A stretch of 36,031 bases of DNA from Desulfobulbaceae bacterium (GTDB lineage Bacteria > Desulfobacterota > Desulfobulbia > Desulfobulbales > BM004): contig PKTW01000044.1 in assembly GCA_002868955.1 (NCBI GenBank), positions 1 to 36,031 of the forward strand, given 5' to 3'. A program made the position numbers and the translations under genes. Position 1 is the first letter of the stretch; every line of letters starts with the position of its first letter. The notes under the pieces were generated by a model that did no database searches, had not been told where the DNA came from, and saw only the letters and a program-made list of their open reading frames with translations. Below are positions 1 to 7,482 of the stretch, in pieces.

Positions 1-109
1 AGATATGAGATTATATATTTTGTTCTTTGTTCATTTTTATCAGCATACAAAACTGCTGATGATTGACAGTTTGCCCAAAAACGAACCAAAAAGGGCAGCC
101 AACCACTTG

Positions 110-207
110 GTCCCGCAAAGCGGGACTGCCCGAAGTTTATACCCCCTTGAGGGGTGCTGCTCGCAATAAGCAGACGCCTCGGAAAGTCGTACCCCCTTGC
201 GGGGTAC
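110..207. repeat. Cluster of G/C-rich hairpins inside the 36-391 element
   Basis: Three perfect hairpins lie here. GTCCCGC/GCGGGAC pairs 110-116 with 120-126 around a 3-nt loop. ACCCC/GGGGT pairs 141-145 with 151-155. GTACCCC/GGGGTAC pairs 189-195 with 201-207. The second and third hairpins share the direct repeat tacccccttgNggggt, spaced 50 bp apart. An outer stem, GGGCAG (93-98) with CTGCCC (126-131), could enclose the first hairpin. None is followed by a T-run, so they do not look like intrinsic terminators. Confidence 0.6.
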
Positions 208-315
208 TCCGCTGAGTCGTTTTTCTGCTTTTTGCTGTGCTGCTTGGCAGCGTGAAATGGCAATAAAACTTCTTTCTAGCTTAGCGTCGCAGCTATTGGC
301 CGCAATTCTTTTTAC

Positions 316-363
316 TTGCACCCTTGACCCCTTGAAACCTCGACATCTTGACCCCTTGTGTCA
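316..363. repeat. Degenerate 8-bp tandem repeat (consensus TTGACCCC)
   Basis: Consecutive 8-mers from 316 read TTGCACCC, TTGACCCC, TTGAAACC, TCGACATC, TTGACCCC and TTGTGTCA. Two units are identical, and the longer word CTTGACCCCTTG recurs at 323 and 347, exactly three units apart. The tract runs into the right terminal hairpin of the surrounding element. The period of 8 argues against a coding repeat. Confidence 0.6.
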
Positions 364-404
364 ATCATCGGCAGTTTTGTATGCCGATAAACCTTAATAC
401 TGCG

Positions 405-1313
405 TCAGGATGTAACAATCGCATCTTGAATAATAGACCCGGCCGGGACAACAGCGCCATCCCAGACAACTGTTCTCTGCAGGGTTGCCCCGGCTTCAAT
501 TATGACGTTTGGACCTATGCAGACCCAGTCCAGAAGTTTAACATCCTTACCAATGGCTGCGTGTTGTAGTCCCACAAACGGGACACCTGCAGCTGCCTCG
601 GCCAGTTCTTCGTAAAGGGGGACCTTATGCGCCATTAAATCTGCGTGCAGCTTCAGGTAATCAGCCGGGGTTCCCATATCTGTCCAGAAATGGTTCGTTG
701 CCAGGTGTGCCCTGATTGTGCCTCCCTGCTCTAATAGTTTCCTGTAGCAGTCGATGATGCAGCAGGTTGTACCCGGTGGAATAATTTGCAGTACTTCAGG
801 ATTAATGACATGGATTCCTGTAAAAGCAAGAATTCTTTCCTGCTTTCCGCTGCTGGTGCCTGATCTGTTGAAGCCTGTTACACGAAGTGTCTCATCCACC
901 GCAACATCATTGAAGCGGGGATACTCATGGAGCACGAGGCTGACATCAGCCTTGGCTTTACAATGGGAATTATAGACCTCTTTATAATCAATGGAGTGAT
1001 AAATATCACCATTTACAACAAGGACCGGATCTTGCCCGAAATGGGGCAGGGCCAGCCGCAGTCCCCCGCCGGTGCCAATAATTCTTTCTTCTTCCTGCAG
1101 GATAATGTCTGCTGCATCATGCACGGCTTTTTTAATCTGCGACCGCAGGTGATGCGCATTAACAACAATTTTATTCCCACCAACCTGTCTTATCCGGCTA
1201 ATGGTCAGGTGCAGAAGCGACTTGTTGAGAATGGGGAAAAGAGGTTTGGGACGCTTTACAGTGTAGGGAAGCAACCGGGTACCGGAGCCTGCTGCCAGGA
1301 TCATGGCTTTCAT
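405..1313 (-). CDS. Sugar-phosphate nucleotidyltransferase (MurU/HddC-like) with C-terminal beta-helix
   Basis: This 302-residue protein belongs to the NTP-transferase family that joins a sugar 1-phosphate to a nucleotide. The signature GSGTRLLPYTVKRPKPLFP lies at residues 9-27, and a metal-binding VNGDIY motif and a FWTDMGTP stretch follow. After about residue 240 the sequence turns into short hexapeptide-like repeats (IGKDV, IGPNVIIEAGATL), giving a small left-handed beta-helix that plain MurU lacks. It is the last gene of the leftward lpx block, about 100 bp after lpxI. The nucleotide and sugar cannot be read from sequence: MurNAc-1-P, mannose-1-P or a heptose-1-P are all possible. No AmgK-type sugar kinase is visible next to it, and the window ends before the next gene downstream. 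Confidence 0.85.
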   Translation of the reverse strand: MKAMILAAGSGTRLLPYTVKRPKPLFPILNKSLLHLTISRIRQVGGNKIVVNAHHLRSQIKKAVHDAADIILQEEERIIGTGGGLRLALPHFGQDPVLVVNGDIYHSIDYKEVYNSHCKAKADVSLVLHEYPRFNDVAVDETLRVTGFNRSGTSSGKQERILAFTGIHVINPEVLQIIPPGTTCCIIDCYRKLLEQGGTIRAHLATNHFWTDMGTPADYLKLHADLMAHKVPLYEELAEAAAGVPFVGLQHAAIGKDVKLLDWVCIGPNVIIEAGATLQRTVVWDGAVVPAGSIIQDAIVTS

Positions 1314-1411
1314 TGTAGAGCACTCATGAAAAATTAAACATTTTTACAGTGGTTTCAGAAAGCTCGGGGTATAATTTTCTGGTTTGCGGCAAGAGCAGGA
1401 TGGTTTGAAAA

Positions 1412-2257
1412 TCAAAACTGCAACTCACCGGAAGCAGATTCTGTAACACCAACAACAACGAGACCTGCAGCATCGGCTGCCTGGATGACAGATTCCCTGT
1501 CAAAGAACAGGGCATATCCTGCCTCAACGGCCAGGACGGCCGCCTTGACCTCCAGCATGGATACGATAGTTTTTTCTCCCACGGCCGGCAGGTCAAAACG
1601 AAGATCCTGGTTTGGTTTTTTCAGTTTCACCACAACGGCCTTTTCTTTGCCGAGAGTTCCTCCCCGGCGTATGGCAGCATCTGTACCCTCAATGGCCTCC
1701 ACTGCAAGGACAGTCTGGTTGCGCACCACCACACACTGTCCAATGTCGAGGCCGCCCATGGCGCGTGCTATTTTCCAGCCGAAAACAATGTCGTTTTTCT
1801 GCTCCTTTGTAAGTTTTTTCCTGGTAAGTATACCTTGGGGAAAAATCAATTCCGGCACATAGCTGGTTGAAGCCACAACCTCGATGCCATCTTTTGCCAA
1901 GCGGTCGGCAATTGCCCTCAGTATGGAGTCGTCCTGCTTGATATCTATTTTGTTCCAGAGTCCCAGCCCCTTGAGATCCGGCCTGACATCGCGGAAAATA
2001 TTGGTCTTGGTGATAGAACCGATAAAGACTGTTTTTATTACCCCTTCCTTTTTGAAAAAGTCTATGATCTTGCCAAGCTGCCCAAGCCTGACCCATTGGA
2101 GAGCATCAACCTGGTCTGCCAGGGTTTCGTCGGTTTCTCCCTGATGCGCTGCAGCATAAACCTTAAGTCCATGCCTCCGCACAGCCCGGGCAAACAGGAG
2201 GGGGAACTGACCCCCTCCCGCAATTATGCCAATTTTATCAGATGCGTTTCCAGTCAT
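1412..2257 (-). CDS. lpxI: UDP-2,3-diacylglucosamine pyrophosphatase LpxI
   Basis: This 281-residue DUF1009 protein matches LpxI, which hydrolyses UDP-2,3-diacylglucosamine to lipid X and UMP on the cytoplasmic side of lipid A synthesis. The N-terminus IGIIAGGGQFPLLFARA is the family hallmark. The C-terminal half carries the conserved RRGGTLGKEKAVVVK and FDLPAVGEKTI segments. LpxI replaces the unrelated enzyme LpxH in alphaproteobacteria and many Desulfobacterota, and no lpxH is seen here. It sits 53 bp downstream of lpxA, the usual order in these genomes. No strong Shine-Dalgarno precedes the ATG, so translation may depend on the upstream gene. Confidence 0.93.
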   Translation of the reverse strand: MTGNASDKIGIIAGGGQFPLLFARAVRRHGLKVYAAAHQGETDETLADQVDALQWVRLGQLGKIIDFFKKEGVIKTVFIGSITKTNIFRDVRPDLKGLGLWNKIDIKQDDSILRAIADRLAKDGIEVVASTSYVPELIFPQGILTRKKLTKEQKNDIVFGWKIARAMGGLDIGQCVVVRNQTVLAVEAIEGTDAAIRRGGTLGKEKAVVVKLKKPNQDLRFDLPAVGEKTIVSMLEVKAAVLAVEAGYALFFDRESVIQAADAAGLVVVGVTESASGELQF

Positions 2258-2310
2258 AGGTATGAATTGTGATTTCTGTTGCGGGAGATTTTCTGGTAGG
2301 CATCAGGCAA

Positions 2311-3111
2311 TCAATCTCGCGATTCGAGAGTCCTTATCACGCCCTGTTTGCTGCTACGGAAGAAGTTAATCAGATGGTTGACCGGTTCGCAGTCGGTGAT
2401 TTCTGCCGCGGCCTGCTCCAGGGCGTCCTGCAACAGCAGCTCCGGGGACATGAAGATGATCTTATAGGCCTGATCCAGTTTCTTTAAAGTATCCTTATCA
2501 AAGCCACGGCGGCGCAGCCCCACCTTGTTGATGCCGGAGACCCGCATATGCTTGCGGGTGCCGCTTACAATGATAAAGGGAGGCACATCCTTGCTGATAC
2601 CGGAATGGCCACCGATATAAGAATAGGTCCCGATGCGGGTGAACTGATGTATGGCGACAAGGCCGCCTATAATAGCATGGTCTTCAACCTGGACATGTCC
2701 AGCCAGAGTGGCGCCATTGGCCAGGATGGCAGAATCACCGATCACACAATCATGGGCAATATGCGCACAGCCCATGAGGAGATTGCCGGAGCCTATAGTT
2801 GTAATACCTCTGTCCGTAACCGTACCGCGGTGGATGGAGACATATTCCCGTATCTGGTTATTGTCACCGATAACAAGTTCCGTATCCTCGCCCTTGTATT
2901 TCAAATCCTGGGGCGGGGCGCCAACGGTGGCAAAGGGGCCGATAACATTTCCTGCGCCGATGGTTGTGGGGCCGGTTATAACCGAATGCGGCTTGATAAT
3001 TGTGTCCCGCCCGATGCTTACTCCCTTTTCGATAATCACATAGGGACTGACATTGACGGAACTGTCAAGCTCGGCCCCGGAATCAATGATTGCTGTTGGA
3101 TGTATATGCAT
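2311..3111 (-). CDS. lpxA: Acyl-ACP--UDP-N-acetylglucosamine O-acyltransferase LpxA
   Basis: LpxA carries out the first step of lipid A synthesis, moving a 3-hydroxyacyl chain from ACP to the 3-OH of UDP-GlcNAc. The 266-residue length is normal for the family. The first 190 residues are hexapeptide repeats (IHPTAIIDSGAEL, IGPFATVGAPPQDLKYKGE) forming a left-handed beta-helix. The catalytic histidine is H120 in GCAHIAHDCVIGD, with H117 beside it. The C-terminal helical part (KVGLRRRGFDKD onward) is typical. It lies 37 bp after fabZ and before lpxI. It competes with FabZ for 3-hydroxyacyl-ACP, which explains why the two genes are commonly linked. Confidence 0.96.
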   Translation of the reverse strand: MHIHPTAIIDSGAELDSSVNVSPYVIIEKGVSIGRDTIIKPHSVITGPTTIGAGNVIGPFATVGAPPQDLKYKGEDTELVIGDNNQIREYVSIHRGTVTDRGITTIGSGNLLMGCAHIAHDCVIGDSAILANGATLAGHVQVEDHAIIGGLVAIHQFTRIGTYSYIGGHSGISKDVPPFIIVSGTRKHMRVSGINKVGLRRRGFDKDTLKKLDQAYKIIFMSPELLLQDALEQAAAEITDCEPVNHLINFFRSSKQGVIRTLESRD

Positions 3112-3148
3112 TTTTTATCACGAGAATATGAGGATAGGGAAAAAACAT

Positions 3149-3595
3149 TTAGACAAATGCCGCCATAAATTCGGCCTCGGCAACTACCTCGCTGTCGACC
3201 GTGGCCTTGCCTGCCATCTTCCAGATTTTCCCTTTGTGCTTGATAACGGTCATTTCAAAGATTAGCTGGTCACCGGGAACGACAGGGCGGCGGAATCTTA
3301 CCTTGTCAATTCCTGCAAAGTAGATGAGTTTTTTGCCAATCATTTCAGGGAGGGAATAATAGGCCAGGATGCCGCCGACCTGGGCCATGCCCTCCAGGAT
3401 GAGAACACCCGGCATGATGGGGTCCGAAGGAAAATGTCCCTGGAAGTAAGGTTCATTCATGGAGACATTTTTCAAGCCAATCATGCTTTTGCTTTTCTCG
3501 CCTGCAAGAATTCTGTCTACCAGTAAAAAGGGATAGCGGTGCGGCAGAAGCCGGACGATCTCTTTTATGTCCAAGGTTGAAATATCACTTGTCAT
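3149..3595 (-). CDS. fabZ: 3-hydroxyacyl-[acyl-carrier-protein] dehydratase FabZ
   Basis: This 148-residue hot-dog-fold enzyme dehydrates 3-hydroxyacyl-ACP to trans-2-enoyl-ACP in fatty acid elongation. [14 protein letters not shown] is at residues 16-29. The active site is H54 in [20 protein letters not shown], with E68. A clear Shine-Dalgarno (GGAAGGAGAGAAAG) lies directly ahead of the ATG and fixes the start. It sits between lpxD and lpxA, the classic lpxD-fabZ-lpxA order, so membrane fatty acid and lipid A synthesis share one transcript. Confidence 0.97.
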   Translation of the reverse strand: MTSDISTLDIKEIVRLLPHRYPFLLVDRILAGEKSKSMIGLKNVSMNEPYFQGHFPSDPIMPGVLILEGMAQVGGILAYYSLPEMIGKKLIYFAGIDKVRFRRPVVPGDQLIFEMTVIKHKGKIWKMAGKATVDSEVVAEAEFMAAFV

Positions 3596-3675
3596 TCTTT
3601 CTCTCCTTCCTCATCACGTCTTTGCTTGTGCCAATACTGTATAATTTGTCTGTAAAGGGAGCTTCTTCAATAAGG

Positions 3676-4734
3676 CTATTTTTGCCCTTCATCCGGGAAC
3701 AGTTTTCTATACATCTTTTCTGTCTTTTGCCGCATGTCGAGCAGTTCGCCATAAAGTTTCGGCAGTTTTGCAAAGATAGTGCTCGCCTTTAACCAGTCCT
3801 TGTGGGGGATTGCCGGAATCCCGGAGACAATGGTGCCTTTTGGCACGTTTGCATGCACACCGGATTTGGCAGCCACCATGACGCCGTCATCAAGGTGTAT
3901 ATGGCCTTTTATGGCAACCTGCCCCCCTAAAACAACATTGTTGCCGAGGGAGGCACTGCCGCCAATGCCAACCTGGGCCACCACCAGAGAATTTTTGCCA
4001 ATCTTCACATTGTGACCGATCTGTATCAGGTTGTCCATCTTTGTACCCTGCATGATATGGGTCTTGCCAAATGTGCCCCGGTCGATGGTTACGTTTGCGC
4101 CGATCTCCACATCGTCATCAATCTGCACCGTGCCGATATGGGGCCATTTGACATGGTTGTTGTTCTCGTCAGTTGCAAAGCCGAAACCGTCACTGCCGAT
4201 AACAGTGCCGCTGTGAATGATGACTCGTGATCCGATTGTGCAGGAATGGTATACAGTTACATTGTGATAGAGAAGGCAATCATCGCCGATCTCAACATCG
4301 TCGCCGAGAACAACTCCGGGGTGCAGTGTAACCCTTTCACCCAGCCTGACCCGGTCGCCGATACAAACAAAGGGCCCAATTGTTATTTCTTCCGGGATGT
4401 CGCAATTGTTACCTATATGAGATTTAGGATTTATGCCGGTTGCCTGAAATGGTTTAGCCTGAAAGAAATTCTGGATGCGGGCAGCAGCAAGATAGGGATT
4501 TGCAACCTTGATCAAGGGCTTTTCATCAAAAGTAAGTCCAGTCGGCACGATAAAGGCTGAGGCCTTGCTGTTTTTCAATTTTTGCAGACCGGCTGCCTTA
4601 ACCAGGAAGGCTAGCTCCCCAGGGCCGGCTAAGGCCAGGTCGGCCAAACCCCGCACAGTAATTTCAGGGTCTCCGGTGAGTTCACCGTCCACCAGCACGG
4701 AAAGCTCCGCAAGTGTCTTCGTTTTTGCAACCAT
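3676..4734 (-). CDS. lpxD: UDP-3-O-acylglucosamine N-acyltransferase LpxD
   Basis: LpxD adds the N-linked 3-hydroxyacyl chain in the third step of lipid A synthesis. The 352-residue protein has an N-terminal uridine-binding domain (residues 1-100, with the typical LADLALAGPGELAFL). A long hexapeptide beta-helix follows (about 100-300). The catalytic histidine is H241 in DNLIQIGHNVKIG, and SDGFGFATDE is also conserved. The C-terminal helix (KLYGELLDMRQKTEKMYRKL) is charged and probably coiled. It is the first lpx gene of the leftward block, 84 bp after the NamZ-like gene. No strong Shine-Dalgarno precedes the ATG, but no better start exists downstream. Confidence 0.96.
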   Translation of the reverse strand: MVAKTKTLAELSVLVDGELTGDPEITVRGLADLALAGPGELAFLVKAAGLQKLKNSKASAFIVPTGLTFDEKPLIKVANPYLAAARIQNFFQAKPFQATGINPKSHIGNNCDIPEEITIGPFVCIGDRVRLGERVTLHPGVVLGDDVEIGDDCLLYHNVTVYHSCTIGSRVIIHSGTVIGSDGFGFATDENNNHVKWPHIGTVQIDDDVEIGANVTIDRGTFGKTHIMQGTKMDNLIQIGHNVKIGKNSLVVAQVGIGGSASLGNNVVLGGQVAIKGHIHLDDGVMVAAKSGVHANVPKGTIVSGIPAIPHKDWLKASTIFAKLPKLYGELLDMRQKTEKMYRKLFPDEGQK

Positions 4735-4818
4735 GGATATGTCTATGAAGATAATTTAGTAATTTGTCTACATTTGGAAATAAGAAAAATACCTTGTTAT
4801 GGGAAGCAAGTAAAGGGA

Positions 4819-5991
4819 TCAGTTGTAAAGAAACACTTCTCGGCGTAATTTTTCAAATGCTTGCAGATCTTTCTGCCATGAGTTTTCCATGTCCAAGAGA
4901 CTTTTACCCTGTTCAAGGGCCTGACGCACCTGGCGGTCGCCTAGAATCAGATCCATGGGCAGACGTTCATACTCATATTCATAGGGAGGCTTTTTGTAGG
5001 TAAATGCTCCAGGGTAGAGGAGCATGACGGCCTGCATCAGGGTCAGAGAGGTTCGATATGGGCGAAAAGCAGGCGGATCGGTAATATGGATCTGGAATCC
5101 CTTGCACGCCTGCCCGGCCCACTTGTTGGACGTGGGCTCAAATATGAGCGGCCGTAGCAGGCAACCGGAAAGACCGGCAGTTTTTCCCACTTTGCGCAGG
5201 ATTTTATCCGGCTCAAAAAAAGGGGCGCCAAACAGTTCAAAGGGTAAACAGGTGCCGCGGCCTTCAGAAATGTTTGTGCCTTCCCAGATTACCTGCCCAG
5301 GATAAACAAGAGCGGTTGCAGGTGCAGGCATGTTTGGTGAGGGAAAGACCCATGGCAGTTGTGTGTCGCGGAAAAGCATATGACGTTGCCAGCCCTGCAT
5401 GGGGATAACCTCCAGGTCAGCCCCGATGTTGAAATGGTTGTTGAGCAGTAAGGCAAGTTCTCCAAATGTCAGGCCGTGGCGCATGGGGATGGGGTAGAGC
5501 CCCACGAATGAATAGCAATCTTCCTGTATGATGTTGCCTTCCACCAATTCTCCGCCGACAGGATTAGGCCGGTCAAGCACCAGCACCTTTTTACTGAATG
5601 CGGCAGCAGCCTGAAGACAGTAGGCCATGGTATAGAGAAAGGTATAAACTCTGGTGCCTACGTCAAATAAATCGATGACAAGCACGTCGAAAAGATCGAA
5701 CATCTCTTTGGTGGGACGCCTTGCCCTGCTGTAAAGACTGTACATGGGCAGCCCGGTAGGCGAATCAAGCGTATGGGCGGACTCGATCATGTTGTCCTGT
5801 TTTTCCGAGAAAAAACCATGCTGGGGCGTGAAAAGACAGGTCAACTGGTCGGGAAAAGCCTTGATGAGCAGATCACGGCTATGAATGAGCATGCTGTCTG
5901 TTGATGCCTGGTTGCAGAGGAGCCCGAGCCTGTGTCCTGAAAGCCAATGCGGGGGTGATAAGATAAGCTGTTCTATACCCAGGGAGATCAT
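4819..5991 (-). CDS. DUF1343 / NamZ-like exo-beta-N-acetylmuramidase family protein
   Basis: This 390-residue protein is a DUF1343 member. The characterised family member, Bacillus NamZ, removes MurNAc from the non-reducing ends of peptidoglycan fragments. Hallmarks seen are GLLCNQAS near residue 25, FTPQHGFF near 55, VLVIDLFDVGTRVYTF near 105, the DRPNPVGGELVEGN stretch and SEGRGTCLPFELFGAPF. No signal peptide is visible: the protein begins MISLGIEQLILSPPHWL, with no basic n-region followed by a hydrophobic core. It may therefore act in the cytoplasm on imported muropeptides, unlike secreted NamZ. It lies between the sugar dehydrogenase gene and lpxD, in the same direction. Family membership is firm; the exact substrate is inferred. 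Confidence 0.85.
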   Translation of the reverse strand: MISLGIEQLILSPPHWLSGHRLGLLCNQASTDSMLIHSRDLLIKAFPDQLTCLFTPQHGFFSEKQDNMIESAHTLDSPTGLPMYSLYSRARRPTKEMFDLFDVLVIDLFDVGTRVYTFLYTMAYCLQAAAAFSKKVLVLDRPNPVGGELVEGNIIQEDCYSFVGLYPIPMRHGLTFGELALLLNNHFNIGADLEVIPMQGWQRHMLFRDTQLPWVFPSPNMPAPATALVYPGQVIWEGTNISEGRGTCLPFELFGAPFFEPDKILRKVGKTAGLSGCLLRPLIFEPTSNKWAGQACKGFQIHITDPPAFRPYRTSLTLMQAVMLLYPGAFTYKKPPYEYEYERLPMDLILGDRQVRQALEQGKSLLDMENSWQKDLQAFEKLRREVFLYN

Positions 5992-6016
5992 ATGTAACGT
6001 GTTTGCCTGATGGTTT

Positions 6017-6085
6017 AGCCCCGATAATTCAAGAGTTGAAGTTGCCGGATCAGCCCGAATAGTTCACGAGTTGGGGTTGCCGGTT
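6017..6085. repeat. Imperfect 35-bp tandem repeat, two units
   Basis: Two 34-bp units at 6017-6050 and 6052-6085 match at 27 of 34 positions with a period of 35. The shared core reads agccc..ata.ttca.gagttg..gttgccgg. The second unit ends exactly at the stop codon of the nucleotide-sugar dehydrogenase gene, so the pair fills most of the gap between that gene and the NamZ-like gene. A related single copy appears at 26215-26247. Confidence 0.6.
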
Positions 6086-7410
6086 TATGCCTGCATGACC
6101 TTGTCAGCAGCACCGTTTAAACCGTTGAAAGCATTGCGGGTGTCAACTATCAGGTCTGCATGCTCAAGGATGAACCGGTAGTCATAGGCAGAATGATCGG
6201 TTGCCAGCAGGATACAGTCCATGGATGCTAATGTTTCTGCAGTAATATCAGTACTCTTAAGGTTAAAGGAGTATTTCCGCATGGGAGGTAACACTGGAAT
6301 GTGCGGGTCATTATAGAGCACCTCAGCGCCTTTTTCCTGCAGGAGTTCCAACAGTTTGAATGAAGGTGATTCCCTCGGGTCATCAATATCTTTTTTATAG
6401 GCCATGCCCAGCAGGAGGATCCTGGAGCCATTAATTGATTTTTTCCTGCTGTTCAGGGCTTCCATGACCCGCTGGATCACATAGTACGGCATTGCCGTAT
6501 TGACCTCACCTGCCAGTTCAATGAACTTGGTGGGGAAATCATACTCCCGTGCCTTGGAAGTTAGATAGAATGGATCAATGGGGATGCAGTGCCCGCCAAG
6601 CCCGGGGCCTGGATAAAAGGGCATATAGCCGAAGGGTTTGGTGCTTGAAGCCCTGATCACCTCCCAGACATCAATGCCCATACGATGGCTTAGGATCTTC
6701 AGTTCATTTACCAGGGCTATATTGACGCTGCGAAAGATGTTTTCCAGGAGTTTGGACATTTCTGCGGTCTGGGTGGAGGAAACATCTACCACGGACTGCA
6801 GACCGGTCTTATAAAAATCTGCTGCAAGAGCTGTGGACTCGTCATTGATGCCGCCCACAACTTTAGGGATATCAGCCGTAGTGTATTTGGGGTTGCCGGG
6901 ATCTTCACGTTCCGGGGAATAGGCGAGGGCAAAATCTTTTCCTGCTGCAAGCCCTGAATTCTCAAGAATGGGCAGCAGCAGTTCAACAGTGGTCCCCGGA
7001 TAGGTAGTTGATTCAAGGATGACCATCTGCCCGGGCCGCAGGACTTTGGCAATCGCATGGCCTGTATTTTCAATATAATGCATATCCGGCTCCCTGTTCT
7101 GGGTCAAAGGGGTCGGAACACATATGAGCAGAACATCGGGTTCATTGAGCCGGGAGAAATCAGCCGTGGCAGATAATTTGCCCTGCTGCACAAAGGCGTT
7201 CAGTTTCTCCGAAGGGATATGTTTGATGTAACTGACACCGGCATGCAGCATGTCTATTTTCTTGATGTCAAGGTCAAAGCCGAGGACAGCAATATCTTTT
7301 CGTAAAAAGGTAAGGCTCAGGGGCAGGCCGACATATCCCAGGCCGATAATTCCCAAGAGAAATTCTTTCTGCGTAATTTTGTCCTGAAGCTTGGTCAGTT
7401 CTGGAGTCAT
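6085..7410 (-). CDS. Nucleotide-sugar 6-dehydrogenase (UDP-GlcNAc/ManNAc dehydrogenase type, WbpA-like)
   Basis: This 441-residue enzyme belongs to the UDP-glucose/GDP-mannose dehydrogenase family, which oxidises the C6 alcohol of a nucleotide sugar to a carboxylate with two NAD+. The Rossmann motif GLGYVG is at residues 23-28, CVPTPL begins at C97, and the catalytic cysteine is C275 in GPGLGGHCIPIDPFYL. The C-terminal UDP-binding domain begins near residue 330 (ILLLGMAYKKDIDDPRESPS). LESTTYPGTT and AYSPEREDPGN resemble WbpA-type UDP-GlcNAc 6-dehydrogenases more than UDP-glucose dehydrogenase. A good Shine-Dalgarno (GAGGTAGGT) abuts the ATG. Lying directly downstream of glmS, it probably draws on UDP-GlcNAc for a surface polysaccharide. 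Confidence 0.9.
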   Translation of the reverse strand: MTPELTKLQDKITQKEFLLGIIGLGYVGLPLSLTFLRKDIAVLGFDLDIKKIDMLHAGVSYIKHIPSEKLNAFVQQGKLSATADFSRLNEPDVLLICVPTPLTQNREPDMHYIENTGHAIAKVLRPGQMVILESTTYPGTTVELLLPILENSGLAAGKDFALAYSPEREDPGNPKYTTADIPKVVGGINDESTALAADFYKTGLQSVVDVSSTQTAEMSKLLENIFRSVNIALVNELKILSHRMGIDVWEVIRASSTKPFGYMPFYPGPGLGGHCIPIDPFYLTSKAREYDFPTKFIELAGEVNTAMPYYVIQRVMEALNSRKKSINGSRILLLGMAYKKDIDDPRESPSFKLLELLQEKGAEVLYNDPHIPVLPPMRKYSFNLKSTDITAETLASMDCILLATDHSAYDYRFILEHADLIVDTRNAFNGLNGAADKVMQA

Positions 7411-7482
7411 ACCTACCTCAATATTTGAGCAAAAGTGTAAGAGTTGATTTCATGGCATACAAAGCAGCGCGCATTTTCAGGA

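Larger units (their letters stand above)
36..391. repeat. Structured repeat element with inverted terminal hairpins
   Basis: The two ends are 33-bp inverted copies: 36-68 on the plus strand and 391-359 on the minus strand. They match at 31 of 33 positions. Each end is itself a hairpin with a 7-bp stem and an 8-nt loop (loop tacaaaac). The left stem is ATCAGCA/TGCTGAT and the right stem is ATCGGCA/TGCCGAT, so the only two differences form one compensatory A-T to G-C pair change. Between the ends lie more hairpins (110-126, 141-155, 189-207) and an 8-bp tandem repeat (316-363). No transposase gene and no target-site duplication is visible. It starts about 14 bp past the stop of the nucleotidyltransferase gene. 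This looks like a MITE- or REP/BIME-like dispersed element; that class assignment is inference. Confidence 0.7.

Noticed and set aside
40-321. A 93-codon minus-strand open frame
   Set aside because: It lies wholly inside the 36-391 repeat element, runs through several hairpins and ends in the terminal inverted repeat. It has no Shine-Dalgarno and no recognisable domain. Repeat elements in such genomes often carry chance frames.
367-388. Hairpin 17 bp after the nucleotidyltransferase stop as an intrinsic terminator
   Set aside because: On the minus strand the stem is followed by GATTGACA and not a T-run, and the same hairpin occurs in inverted orientation at the other end of the element. It is better explained as the element's terminus.
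2548-3168. 206-codon plus-strand frame opposite lpxA
   Set aside because: It is the antisense of a clear lpxA and the start of its upstream gap; its composition follows the shadow of the hexapeptide repeats.
6017-6085. CRISPR-like array
   Set aside because: Only two units, in direct contact with no spacer between them, and no cas genes nearby.
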